This document shows, piece by piece, positions 1 through 6,559 of a DNA stretch of 18,957 nucleotides. The position numbers and the translations under genes are program-made. The notes beneath the pieces were generated by a model. The model saw only the letters and a program-made list of their open reading frames with translations. It was not told where the DNA came from and did not search any database. Origin of the DNA: Acidobacteriaceae bacterium (lineage in GTDB: Bacteria > Acidobacteriota > Terriglobia > Bryobacterales > Bryobacteraceae); NCBI GenBank assembly GCA_019244945.1, contig JAFASD010000387.1:1-18957 (forward strand), read 5' to 3'. How positions within the stretch are numbered: position 1 is the first letter of the stretch; each line of letters opens with the position of its first letter.

Positions 1-2097
1 AAGCCATGGCGCGGGAGGCTGCTCGAGCAAACAGACGATGAGAAGCCCGGAGGGCATCCAGTTGCCGTGCTGGGTTACGGATTCTGGCGGAGTCGATTCG
101 GCGGTGATTCTGAAATTCTGGGCCACACGATTCTGCTCGACAAACACCCGTACACGGTTGTCGGCATCGCCCCGCCTGAATTCTACGGACTCGATTTCGG
201 ACAGCGCTCCGGCTTGTTCGTTCCCATAGCAATGAAAGAGCAACTGATGCCTGGGCGCGGAGCTCTGCTGGACAGATTGGATCATTGGGCGAGTCTCGTC
301 GGAAGGCTGAAGCCCGGCGTGACTATTGGACGCGCTTCGGCTGCCTTGCGCGTTATTTATCCGCCGCTCCGGGATCAGGACCTGGCTTTTATGCATTCGC
401 CGTCTCCCGAATTAAGGCAGGAGTTCTCAAGAAAAAGAATCGATCTTAGTCCGGGAGGAAAGGGCTATTCTGACGTGCGCGATCAGTTCGGCGACCCATT
501 GCGACTCCTCATGGTCATGGTCGGGGTCGTGTTGTTGATCACGCTCGTCAATGTGGCAAATCTGCTCATCGCCAGAACCGTTGCGAGGCAACGCGAGATG
601 GCCATCCGGCTTTCGGTGGGCGCGGGAAGATCTATGCTGATACGGCAACTGTTGGTCGAAGGATTGACGCTCGCGGCGATCGGCGGATCCCTTGGGGTTG
701 CACTCGCCTTTATTGGAACGCCGTTGCTGTTCCGGTTCTTAAAGGGCGATTTCAGCGAGGCAGCCATCGTGACGCATCCCGACTGGCCGGTTTTGGTCTT
801 TACCGCGGTGACTACGCTTCTCACCGGCCTGGGATTTGCCATCCTTCCTGCGTGGCAATCGGCTCGCACCGGGTTGACGGGAGCTCTCAAAGTTGAGGGC
901 AGTATGGGTCATACGGGAGAAGCGGTTTGGATAAGGCGATTGCTGATCATTGGACAACTCGCTTTGTCGTTAGTACTGGTGACCGCCGGGATTTTGTTTA
1001 CCAGCAGTCTACGGAATCTGAAAAACTTGAACCTTGGATTCCGAACGGATCATCTGGTGACTTTCGAGGTGGATCCATCGGCGGGCGGATATTCTCAAGC
1101 GCGCATCAAGAGCTTTGGAGAGAACGTACGAAAGGCGCTGCTTGCGTTGCCTGGCGTCCAAACTGCTTCACTGGCAACTGTTCCATTGCTCGAAGATGAC
1201 GATTGGGGTAGCAATATTACGGTCGAGGGATATCGTCCTCGCAGCCGCAATGAGGAGGTCCTCAAAAATCTCGTGGGCCCGGAATTCTTCAAGGTGCTTC
1301 AGATTCCGCTTTTGGCCGGCCGCCCAGTACTTGAAAGCGACGCGGTAGGCACCTCAAAAGTCGCTGTCGTCAATGAGGCTTTTCGCAAGCATTACCTGGC
1401 GGATCGTAATCCGATTGGAGTCCATTTCGCCTTTGGCGGCGGTAACGTCAAAATGGATTGGACGATTGTAGGCGTAGTCGCTGATAGCGAGCACGTTGGG
1501 CTTCGGGCGCAGATTCAGCCGTTCGTTTATATGCCGTACTTCACGGACGATAATCTGCACTCACTGACGTTCTACATCCGAACCCGGGCAGCGGAAAAAC
1601 CGTTGATGTCTGAGGTTCGGAACTTGCTTCGGCGTTCCGACAGCAGTCTGCCGCTGAACCATCTGAAGACGATGAGCGGCATCGTCGATGAAAATCTGTT
1701 TGTCGAGCGTGGGCTCGGTTTGCTCTCAGTCAGTTTCGCGTTTCTTGCAACACTGCTCGCGGTGGTTGGGCTCTACGGAGTCATGTCGTATTCGGTCAGC
1801 CGCCGCTACCGCGAGATCGGCATCCGTATGGCGATCGGAGCAACTCCGCAACGGGTACTGACGATGGTGCTGGCCGAAACAATCATCGTCGGACTTGCGG
1901 GCATCGCTTGCGCGATTCCGGTCATGCTTGGCTTGCGTGGTTTTGTCAGGTCTGTTCTTTATGGAATCAAGCCCGATGATCCGCGCGTTTGGGTGGGAGC
2001 GGCGATTCTACTCTTACTCGTTGCTGTGTCATCAGGCGCTATTCCCGCCGCGAACGCTTCCCGAATCGATCCACACGAAGCGCTTCGGGCAGAGTAA
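1..2097 (+). CDS. ADOP-type ABC transporter permease, 5'-truncated by window edge
   Basis: This is the C-terminal 698 residues of an acidobacterial duplicated orphan permease (MacB/FtsX-like). The frame is open from base 1, where it reads GRLLEQTDDEKPGGHPVAVL, so the ATG inside the window near base 67 is internal rather than the start. The same GRLL motif sits at residue 145 of the complete paralogue at 14456-16972. About 140 residues are therefore missing and the full protein would be close to 838 residues. Visible in order: periplasmic MacB-like core, a first FtsX block with membrane helices at about bases 505-575, 660-730 and 790-850 and the REMAIRLSVGAG signature, a helix near 940-1010, a second periplasmic domain, then a second FtsX block (LAVVGLYGVMSY, REIGIRMAIGA) with terminal helices, ending in IDPHEALRAE. 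It lies in the inner membrane. No ATPase is adjacent, as is usual for the family, and the transported substrate is unknown. Confidence 0.93.
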   Translation, partial: KPWRGRLLEQTDDEKPGGHPVAVLGYGFWRSRFGGDSEILGHTILLDKHPYTVVGIAPPEFYGLDFGQRSGLFVPIAMKEQLMPGRGALLDRLDHWASLVGRLKPGVTIGRASAALRVIYPPLRDQDLAFMHSPSPELRQEFSRKRIDLSPGGKGYSDVRDQFGDPLRLLMVMVGVVLLITLVNVANLLIARTVARQREMAIRLSVGAGRSMLIRQLLVEGLTLAAIGGSLGVALAFIGTPLLFRFLKGDFSEAAIVTHPDWPVLVFTAVTTLLTGLGFAILPAWQSARTGLTGALKVEGSMGHTGEAVWIRRLLIIGQLALSLVLVTAGILFTSSLRNLKNLNLGFRTDHLVTFEVDPSAGGYSQARIKSFGENVRKALLALPGVQTASLATVPLLEDDDWGSNITVEGYRPRSRNEEVLKNLVGPEFFKVLQIPLLAGRPVLESDAVGTSKVAVVNEAFRKHYLADRNPIGVHFAFGGGNVKMDWTIVGVVADSEHVGLRAQIQPFVYMPYFTDDNLHSLTFYIRTRAAEKPLMSEVRNLLRRSDSSLPLNHLKTMSGIVDENLFVERGLGLLSVSFAFLATLLAVVGLYGVMSYSVSRRYREIGIRMAIGATPQRVLTMVLAETIIVGLAGIACAIPVMLGLRGFVRSVLYGIKPDDPRVWVGAAILLLLVAVSSGAIPAANASRIDPHEALRAE

Positions 2098-2256
2098 ATC
2101 AACTCCAGGGGCGATCAGGTCGAAAAAACTTTCGGGCAGACCGGAAATTCGTAGACTCCAGCTGTTTTATAGACACAGCATGCGAGACGACAGGCCACAG
2201 GAGAGTTTCCCCAACCCCAAGTGCAACTCCCCAAACCCTCTTGTGGCCCTCGCTAA

Positions 2257-2284
2257 GAACCGGTTTTCAGGGAACCGGCGTTCC
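2257..2284 (+). promoter_or_regulatory. Candidate ECF-type promoter / operator ahead of sigma gene
   Basis: The 212-base gap between the permease and the sigma gene carries GAACCGG twice, 15 bases apart (2257-2263 and 2272-2278). The second copy lies inside a palindrome, GGAAC-CGGC-GTTCC (2271-2284). GAACC resembles the -35 element of many ECF sigma factors. From the first copy a CGTT at 2279-2282 is spaced like an ECF -10 and would leave a leader of about 22 bases before the ATG at 2310. This would fit autoregulation, but the assignment rests on pattern alone. Confidence 0.3.
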
Positions 2285-2309
2285 ACTTCATAGACTTTAA
2301 GTAGCGCCG

Positions 2310-2870
2310 ATGGAGCAGGCAGATATCCTCGCATTGCCCAGACCGAAATGGAAGGCGGAGTATTTGGAAGATACATCGCTTCGCCGCCTGGTTCTGGAAC
2401 ATTACGATCGCGAGCACGTTCCCTTACTTCGGTATCTTGCGTTGTTAGGCGTGGATCGTGAGACGTCCAGAGAGCTGGTTCAAGAGAGCTTCTTGAAACT
2501 TCACGAGCATCTTCTCAATGGGGGAGACCGGAGTAACCTGCGCGCTTGGCTTTACCGCGTGGCTCACAATCTGGCGCGTAACACACAAAGCGCCTTTCGG
2601 AGCAGCAAAACCGAGTCACTTACCGGTTCCGAAGGTGCTCGCGAGCCTGTGTCCGAAGCAGTCTCGGCGGAAGAAGAACTGTTGGCCGAGGAGCGCGTGA
2701 AATGTTTCCGGGAGGCCATGAATCAATTGAGCCTAGCACAACGGGAATGTCTCACGCTTCGTGCACAAGGATTCAAATACCGGGAGATCGCGGAAGTTTT
2801 GAATCTGTCGGTTTCAACGGTCGGAGAAAACGTTGCACGGGCGCTCGAACGACTAAAGGATTTACTATGA
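2310..2870 (+). CDS. ECF-family RNA polymerase sigma factor
   Basis: A 186-residue cytoplasmic sigma factor that would direct RNA polymerase to a small regulon. Region 2 is visible at about residues 30-92, including the stretch ETSRELVQESFLKLHEH and the DNA-melting-type motif NLRAWLYRVAHNLARN. An acidic, Ser/Glu-rich linker follows at about 93-130. Region 4 occupies about 133-186 and carries a clear helix-turn-helix (REIAEVLNLSVSTVGENVARAL). The length is typical for ECF proteins, which lack regions 1 and 3. The ATG has no convincing Shine-Dalgarno sequence. The stop codon overlaps the start of the anti-sigma gene (ATGA at 2867-2870), so the pair is almost certainly translationally coupled. 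The ECF subgroup cannot be assigned by eye. Confidence 0.93.
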   Translation: MEQADILALPRPKWKAEYLEDTSLRRLVLEHYDREHVPLLRYLALLGVDRETSRELVQESFLKLHEHLLNGGDRSNLRAWLYRVAHNLARNTQSAFRSSKTESLTGSEGAREPVSEAVSAEEELLAEERVKCFREAMNQLSLAQRECLTLRAQGFKYREIAEVLNLSVSTVGENVARALERLKDLL

Positions 2871-3493
2871 CTAAGTCTGATCATCTGCCGAACGATTCAC
2901 TGCTGAGAGCGATAGACGATGAGCTCGCCGGAACAGAAGTGGTCCTGGTGGAATCGCATTTACAGCGTTGTGAGGAGTGTCGGCGCAGTTATCAGGAATT
3001 AAGTCATGCATCGGCGCGTATTGAATCGGTGCTCGCAGCGGTGCCAATCGAGCACTATCCAGAAGAGCGCGAAAGACTCGCTGAAGAATTAGAACGCTGC
3101 CAAACGAAAACTAATCTGCAAGGTTCGGAAAAGGTTCTGAGAAGATTCGGCTGGGGGATGGCGATTGCGGCGACTTTGGCGATCGGCGTCCTTCTCCTAC
3201 CTGGCCGGCATGCCCGCATACCGAACACCACCGGAGTTTCCGAGGCGCGCTCTTCCGCGGCTTTGCAGGTCGATGGAGAGACGTTTATCCCCCTGCCTTA
3301 TTCGAATCCCGAACTGCCTGTGAGCGCATCGCATATCGTCGAGATGCGAATTTCCGCTTCATCGCTGGCGGATGCAGGCATAGTTTTCGAGCCCATCTCC
3401 AATACAGCTTCAGAGCAGGATAGCTCCGTTCTGGCGGACGTCTTACTGGGGATGGATGGGCAGCCATTGGGCGTGCATGTGTTGAGGCAGTAA
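2867..3493 (+). CDS. Membrane-anchored zinc-finger anti-sigma factor
   Basis: A 208-residue protein that probably binds and silences the preceding ECF sigma factor. The N-terminal cytoplasmic part has the zf-HC2/ZAS signature H31-x3-C35-x2-C38. A linker with a charged helix follows at 60-90, then one membrane helix at about 95-112, then a periplasmic domain of about 95 residues. That domain contains FIPLPYSNPELPV, a segment VEMRISASSL and a closing VLADVLLGMDGQPLGVHVL. I recall this last pattern from other acidobacterial anti-sigma-like proteins but cannot name a family. I chose ATG 2867, which overlaps the sigma stop codon and places the zinc motif at the usual distance. The frame is open further upstream to 2702, but that stretch lies inside the sigma gene. 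How the signal releases the sigma factor is not visible. Confidence 0.88.
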   Translation: MTKSDHLPNDSLLRAIDDELAGTEVVLVESHLQRCEECRRSYQELSHASARIESVLAAVPIEHYPEERERLAEELERCQTKTNLQGSEKVLRRFGWGMAIAATLAIGVLLLPGRHARIPNTTGVSEARSSAALQVDGETFIPLPYSNPELPVSASHIVEMRISASSLADAGIVFEPISNTASEQDSSVLADVLLGMDGQPLGVHVLRQ

Positions 3494-3524
3494 TAGCGGC
3501 TTATAAGAGTTTTGGGGCGTTGCC

Positions 3525-3531
3525 AGGAGAG
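3525..3531 (+). promoter_or_regulatory. Strong Shine-Dalgarno deciding the start of the secreted protein
   Basis: AGGAGAG lies just before ATG 3535 at normal spacing and is the clearest ribosome-binding site in the left half of the window. It decides against an in-frame TTG at 3520, which would lie upstream of the motif. A strong site on the third gene of the operon would fit a product needed in larger amounts than the sigma and anti-sigma proteins. Confidence 0.75.
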
Positions 3532-3534
3532 AAC

Positions 3535-4353
3535 ATGGTGAAAAAAATAGAACAGGTAGTTTTTGCGGCTATGCTGATGAGCGTTGCCGCATACGGTCAG
3601 GCAGGTCTGCCGCCCGGACCCCCGCCGGGGCCACATGGGGCATTCGGCCCGGAGCACTTTAGTTTTCATTCGCGGAAGGTGGTCACGGGAGCGCCCTATT
3701 CGGCAGATATTACCGATCAGATGATCCAGACACTAGCTGACGGCAATACGATTCAGCACACGACAACCGGCCACACGGCACGAGATAGGCAGGGACGGAC
3801 CTACGTCCAGCAAACTATAACGGGCGGGCTTTTGGTGCAGAATGGTCCAACGACGATCACTTTCATTTCGGATCCTGTGGCGGGGTACAGCTATGTTTTG
3901 AACCCGACCACGAAGACTGCTGTCCGGCGCGCGATCAAAATGCCAACAGACGCAGAGAACCCGCCGAGCCCCCGTGGATCATTCTCACCAGGGAATCCGC
4001 ATCCGGACTCAGCGAACAGGGTCGAGACGGATCTCGGAACACAAACGATCAGTGGAGTAACTGCGCAAGGCAAGAGTGTTACTCACACGATCCCTTCGGG
4101 CGCAATCGGAAATGCGCAGCCAGTCGTGTCAACCAGCGAGACGTGGTATTCGCCCGATCTACAGATTCCGGTTTTGGCGAAGCGAAATGATCCTCGATCC
4201 GGACAGTCGACTTATACGGTTACCAATATTCAGCGCGGCGATCCACCCGCCTCGCTATTCCAGATTCCATCCGACTATACGATCCAAGATGCTTCAGCGA
4301 TGCATCAGGAACGCGGCGGCGGCCCCGGTTTTCACGTTCCGCCCCACGACTAA
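3535..4353 (+). CDS. Secreted Gly/Pro-rich protein of the ECF operon, function unknown
   Basis: A 272-residue exported protein. The N-terminus has a short basic stretch (MVKK), a hydrophobic core (VVFAAMLMSVAAYG) and a plausible signal-peptidase I site after AYG or AYGQA. A flexible PPGPPPGPHGAFG region follows, then a domain rich in Thr, Ser and Gln with no membrane helix. Recognisable stretches are KVVTGAPYSADITDQ, TYVQQTITGG, DPVAGYSYVLNPTTKTA and, near the C-terminus, ETWYSPDLQIPVLAKRNDP. I have seen proteins with these stretches in Acidobacteriota, often near ECF/anti-sigma genes, but know of no assigned activity. It lies 41 bases after the anti-sigma gene, so it is probably co-transcribed. 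It could be a periplasmic ligand or sensor partner of the anti-sigma domain, or simply a regulon member. No catalytic motif is visible. Confidence 0.82.
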   Translation: MVKKIEQVVFAAMLMSVAAYGQAGLPPGPPPGPHGAFGPEHFSFHSRKVVTGAPYSADITDQMIQTLADGNTIQHTTTGHTARDRQGRTYVQQTITGGLLVQNGPTTITFISDPVAGYSYVLNPTTKTAVRRAIKMPTDAENPPSPRGSFSPGNPHPDSANRVETDLGTQTISGVTAQGKSVTHTIPSGAIGNAQPVVSTSETWYSPDLQIPVLAKRNDPRSGQSTYTVTNIQRGDPPASLFQIPSDYTIQDASAMHQERGGGPGFHVPPHD

Positions 4354-4394
4354 TTGAAGGACTATCGCAAATCGAGTTAGTAATGGAAGCGGAC

Positions 4395-4425
4395 CGGGCG
4401 GCAGATCCAACTTATCTGCCGCCCG
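4395..4425. terminator. 12-bp perfect hairpin between convergent genes
   Basis: CGGGCGGCAGAT and its exact reverse complement flank a 7-base loop (CCAACTT). It sits between the stop codon of the secreted-protein gene (4353) and that of the convergent aldo/keto reductase (4448), where a bidirectional terminator is expected. Neither side has a T-run, so it is not a canonical intrinsic terminator. It may act with Rho or simply protect 3' ends. Confidence 0.55.
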
Positions 4426-4447
4426 CAAGCCTCCTGTCCTGGCTGAG

Positions 4448-5497
4448 TCAGGCAGGCGTGATTTCCCCGTTCAGATCCCACAGATCTTCCCAGGATTGCC
4501 CTTCTTTCCAGAGAAAGACCTGCCCCTTGATTAGGCGGCAATTGCGATCGATCCGGGCAATTTCGCGCATTTCGTCATCCGTGAGCGGCTCGCTAACGAC
4601 TGCCTGGAGGTTGGCCAAAATGTTCGTCGGCTTGATCGAGAAAGGAATCGGCGTCTGCCCGCGTTGCACCGCCCATTTGATGCAAACGACAGCGGGATGC
4701 ACTCCCAAGCGCTGAGCGATGCGGATAATCACCGGGTCTTCTAGGTCAGTGGTGTCCTCTGTTGTGCGGTCGCGCTCGGGGCGCGCGGGAGAACCGATCG
4801 GAGAATACCCGATTGGCTCGATGCCGTTTGCGCGAACAAATTCGAATAGCTCCGGCTGCTGAAAATGTGGATGTAGCTCCATTTCGTTTACTGCCGGCGG
4901 AATGCGCGCGTCTCGCAGCAGCCGTTTGAGTTTAGGAATGGTCATGTTCGAAGTCCCAATGTGGCGCGTCAAGCCAAGATCCACTAATTTTTCCATCTGC
5001 CGCCAGGTCTTCATGAAATCTTCGTGGATGTAAGGCTTGGCGTGCGGACTGCGCGATGTCACTTCGCAATGGGGCGGGTGGTAGTTCGGAAAGGGCCAGT
5101 GCACGAGATACATGTCCAGGTAATCCAGTTGCAAATCGGCCAGCGACTGACGGCATGCTGGAATCACTTGTTCTTCTACGTGCTTATCGTTCCAGAGTTT
5201 GGATGTGATCCATAGCTGGTCGCGGTGGATTTCACTCTCGAGCATTCGAGACAGGGTCATGCCGATTTGGGGCTCATTTGCATATACGGCGGCGCAATCG
5301 AAATGACGATAACCGATTCGCGCCGCATATTCGACCGCGGCCGCGACTTCCTCCGCACTTACATGATCGGAGCCGAATGTGCCTAGGCCGATGGCTGGCA
5401 TTTCGGCGCCGGAGTACAGAATTCGTTTCGGGACTAGTGAAGGATCTATTGTTTGCTGGTGGAATGTGGAAACGTGCTCTTCCGCTCTTTCGCGCAT
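4448..5497 (-). CDS. Aldo/keto reductase
   Basis: A 349-residue NAD(P)H-dependent oxidoreductase of the aldo/keto reductase superfamily, expected to reduce aldehydes or ketones in the cytoplasm. All four catalytic residues are seen in their usual settings: D67 (HFDCAAVYAN), Y72, K100 (WITSKLWN) and H133 (YLVHWPFPNY). The TIM-barrel opening MPAIGLGTFG is at 33-42. The C-terminal part has the expected NEMELHPHFQQ and cofactor-loop region (PIPFSIKPTNI). In that last stretch the usual PIPKS/PIPGS-type motif reads PIPFS. The length is slightly above the common 280-330 because of an N-terminal extension of about 25 residues. A later start is therefore possible, although no in-frame ATG occurs before M33. 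No strong Shine-Dalgarno precedes the ATG. The substrate cannot be predicted, and the gene stands alone. Confidence 0.92.
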   Translation of the reverse strand: MRERAEEHVSTFHQQTIDPSLVPKRILYSGAEMPAIGLGTFGSDHVSAEEVAAAVEYAARIGYRHFDCAAVYANEPQIGMTLSRMLESEIHRDQLWITSKLWNDKHVEEQVIPACRQSLADLQLDYLDMYLVHWPFPNYHPPHCEVTSRSPHAKPYIHEDFMKTWRQMEKLVDLGLTRHIGTSNMTIPKLKRLLRDARIPPAVNEMELHPHFQQPELFEFVRANGIEPIGYSPIGSPARPERDRTTEDTTDLEDPVIIRIAQRLGVHPAVVCIKWAVQRGQTPIPFSIKPTNILANLQAVVSEPLTDDEMREIARIDRNCRLIKGQVFLWKEGQSWEDLWDLNGEITPA

Positions 5498-5533
5498 ACT
5501 GAAAGTAGACGCTAACAGAGGGGCAATCTATAA

Positions 5534-5626
5534 ACCCAAATTGAGAACCTTTCGGCTGCGGAAAAATTCGATTTGTTAAATGTGGTTTGGGAGAGTCTCG
5601 AAGCTGATGAGCTCTTGAGACAATAA
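5534..5626 (+). pseudogene. N-terminal relic of an addiction-module antitoxin
   Basis: In the gap before the vapBC pair, one reading frame encodes TQIENLSAAEKFDLLNVVWE followed by SLEADELLRQ and then TAA (5624-5626). The pattern (leading hydrophobic/acidic residues, L-S-x-A-E-K, a V-W-E/D-S-L motif about 14 residues later) matches the first 30 residues of the small addiction-module proteins of the Unstab_antitox type that pair with RelE/ParE toxins. No ATG lies in frame (preceding stop at 5531-5533, ATT at 5540) and the usual C-terminal half is absent. It therefore reads as a truncated remnant. No relE/parE remnant was recognised. It could still be a non-ATG-initiated micropeptide or chance. 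Confidence 0.5.
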
Positions 5627-5640
5627 AACTTGGGACCGCT

Positions 5641-5925
5641 ATGACCGTCACGATTGAACTTCCGCCGGATATTGAGGCTGGCCTGCTCGCGCAGGCACAA
5701 GCAGAAGGGCTTGGCGTGTCCAAGTATCTTGAAATCCTTGTACGCGAACAATTGAATGCTCGGGTCGGCGCGCCTATGACATCCCGCCCCGCGTATGAGT
5801 TGCCGCCGAACGACTGGGTTCGCAAATTCGACGAATGGACGCAAAGCCACGCCAGACTCGACTTGCCGGTTCTCTCTGATGAAGACATTAGCCGCGAGTC
5901 CATTTACCGCGAACGCGGTCTGTAA
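5641..5925 (+). CDS. Antitoxin of a VapBC-type pair
   Basis: A 94-residue protein directly ahead of a PIN-domain toxin. Residues 1-40 (MTVTIELPPDIEAGLLAQAQ, then GVSKYLEILVREQL) look like a ribbon-helix-helix DNA-binding fold: a short beta strand followed by two helices. The remainder is Pro-rich, and the C-terminus (LSDEDISRESIYRERGL) has the acidic and aromatic character of toxin-embracing tails. It would form the operator-binding and toxin-neutralising half of the module and repress its own promoter. The stop codon is only 3 bases from the toxin start. The family name is inferred from position and fold pattern rather than from a specific signature. No strong Shine-Dalgarno is seen. Confidence 0.8.
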   Translation: MTVTIELPPDIEAGLLAQAQAEGLGVSKYLEILVREQLNARVGAPMTSRPAYELPPNDWVRKFDEWTQSHARLDLPVLSDEDISRESIYRERGL

Positions 5926-5928
5926 TCG

Positions 5929-6360
5929 GTGATTCTCGCCGATACCAATATCCTGCTGCGTTCTGTGCATCCTCACTACTCTCTAGCCAAAAATGTGCTC
6001 ATGGAATTGCGCATTCGCAGTGAGTCGCTTTGCCTTGCTCCTCAGAATCTCGTGGAATTCTGGGCTGTTGCCACCCGTCCGCGCAATGAAAACGGGTTTG
6101 GCTTAACGGCGACGCAGGCTGCTTCGGAACTTAGGAATATACAGGATTTTTTCCGATTGTTGCTTTATACACCGCAAGTGGTGGAGAAATTCAAGGAGAT
6201 TCTTCTAGCGCAAGGTGTTTCGGGCAAGCAAACCCATGATGCACACCTTGTGGCGGTGATGCAGGTGCACTCTGTTACGTCCATTTTGACGTTCAATGAG
6301 GAGGACTTCAAACGCTATCCGGGAATCACCGTGCTAAATCCAGCAGCACAATACCTCTGA
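5929..6360 (+). CDS. vapC: VapC-family PIN-domain ribonuclease toxin
   Basis: A 143-residue PIN-domain protein, the expected length for VapC toxins, which cleave RNA (often tRNA or rRNA) using Mg2+ or Mn2+. The acidic active-site set is visible: D5 in ILADTNILL, E43 in NLVEFWAVATRP, D104 in THDAHLVA, and N123/D126 in LTFNEEDF. The stretch ending TFNEEDFKRYPGI is a common close of this group. Translation starts at GTG 5929, three bases after the antitoxin stop, with no ATG nearby. A GTG start and tight coupling keep toxin below antitoxin levels. It appears intact. The 3' end lies 92 bases from the 3' end of the oppositely oriented tRNA-His gene. Confidence 0.92.
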   Translation: MILADTNILLRSVHPHYSLAKNVLMELRIRSESLCLAPQNLVEFWAVATRPRNENGFGLTATQAASELRNIQDFFRLLLYTPQVVEKFKEILLAQGVSGKQTHDAHLVAVMQVHSVTSILTFNEEDFKRYPGITVLNPAAQYL

Positions 6361-6428
6361 ACCAGTCCTTAGATAATCTCTTCGGGGCCAAAGTCTCACC
6401 TATATCTTAGGAACAACCTGTTACTATC

Positions 6429-6443
6429 TGTCCGGTACGGACA
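6429..6443. repeat. Short palindrome between vapC and tRNA-His
   Basis: TGTCCG-GTA-CGGACA is a perfect 6-bp inverted repeat with a 3-base centre, lying just past the tRNA 3' end. On the minus strand it follows the tRNA and could help stop transcription, but no T-run follows. It could also be a protein-binding site. The role is unproven. Confidence 0.35.
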
Positions 6444-6452
6444 ACATCGGGA

Positions 6453-6530
6453 TGGGGCGGCTGGTGGGATTCGAACCCACGACATCCAGAACCACAATCT
6501 GGCGCTACTACCAACTGAGCTACAGCCGCC
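6453..6530 (-). tRNA. tRNA-His (GTG anticodon)
   Basis: Read on the minus strand it folds as a tRNA. The acceptor stem GCGGCTG pairs with CAGCCGC. The anticodon stem CCAGA/TCTGG encloses TTGTGGT with anticodon GTG. The T arm GTGGG-TTCGAAT-CCCAC is perfect. A genomically encoded extra G at -1 faces C73, the identity mark of histidine tRNA, and the 3' CCA is encoded (6453-6455). The D arm (GCTC, loop AGTTGGTAGT, AGC) has only three Watson-Crick pairs and one base more than the common GGTAGAGC form. It lies 29 bases downstream of priA on the same strand. Confidence 0.96.
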
Positions 6531-6559
6531 GCGTTTCATTCCAAGTCTAACATCGGTTT

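Noticed and set aside
2702..2866. Upstream open frame that would lengthen the anti-sigma factor by 55 residues
   Set aside because: It lies wholly inside the sigma gene in another frame. ATG 2867 overlaps the sigma stop and gives the normal domain layout.
5274..5903. 209-codon minus-strand open frame spanning the aldo/keto reductase start and the antitoxin gene
   Set aside because: It crosses two convincing genes in other frames and its translation is low-complexity Ser/Arg-rich with no fold-like pattern.
5500..6530. Integrated genomic island at tRNA-His
   Set aside because: No integrase, no repeat of the tRNA 3' sequence and no composition shift was visible. Only the toxin-antitoxin content hints at it, so it is kept as a question and not called as a feature.
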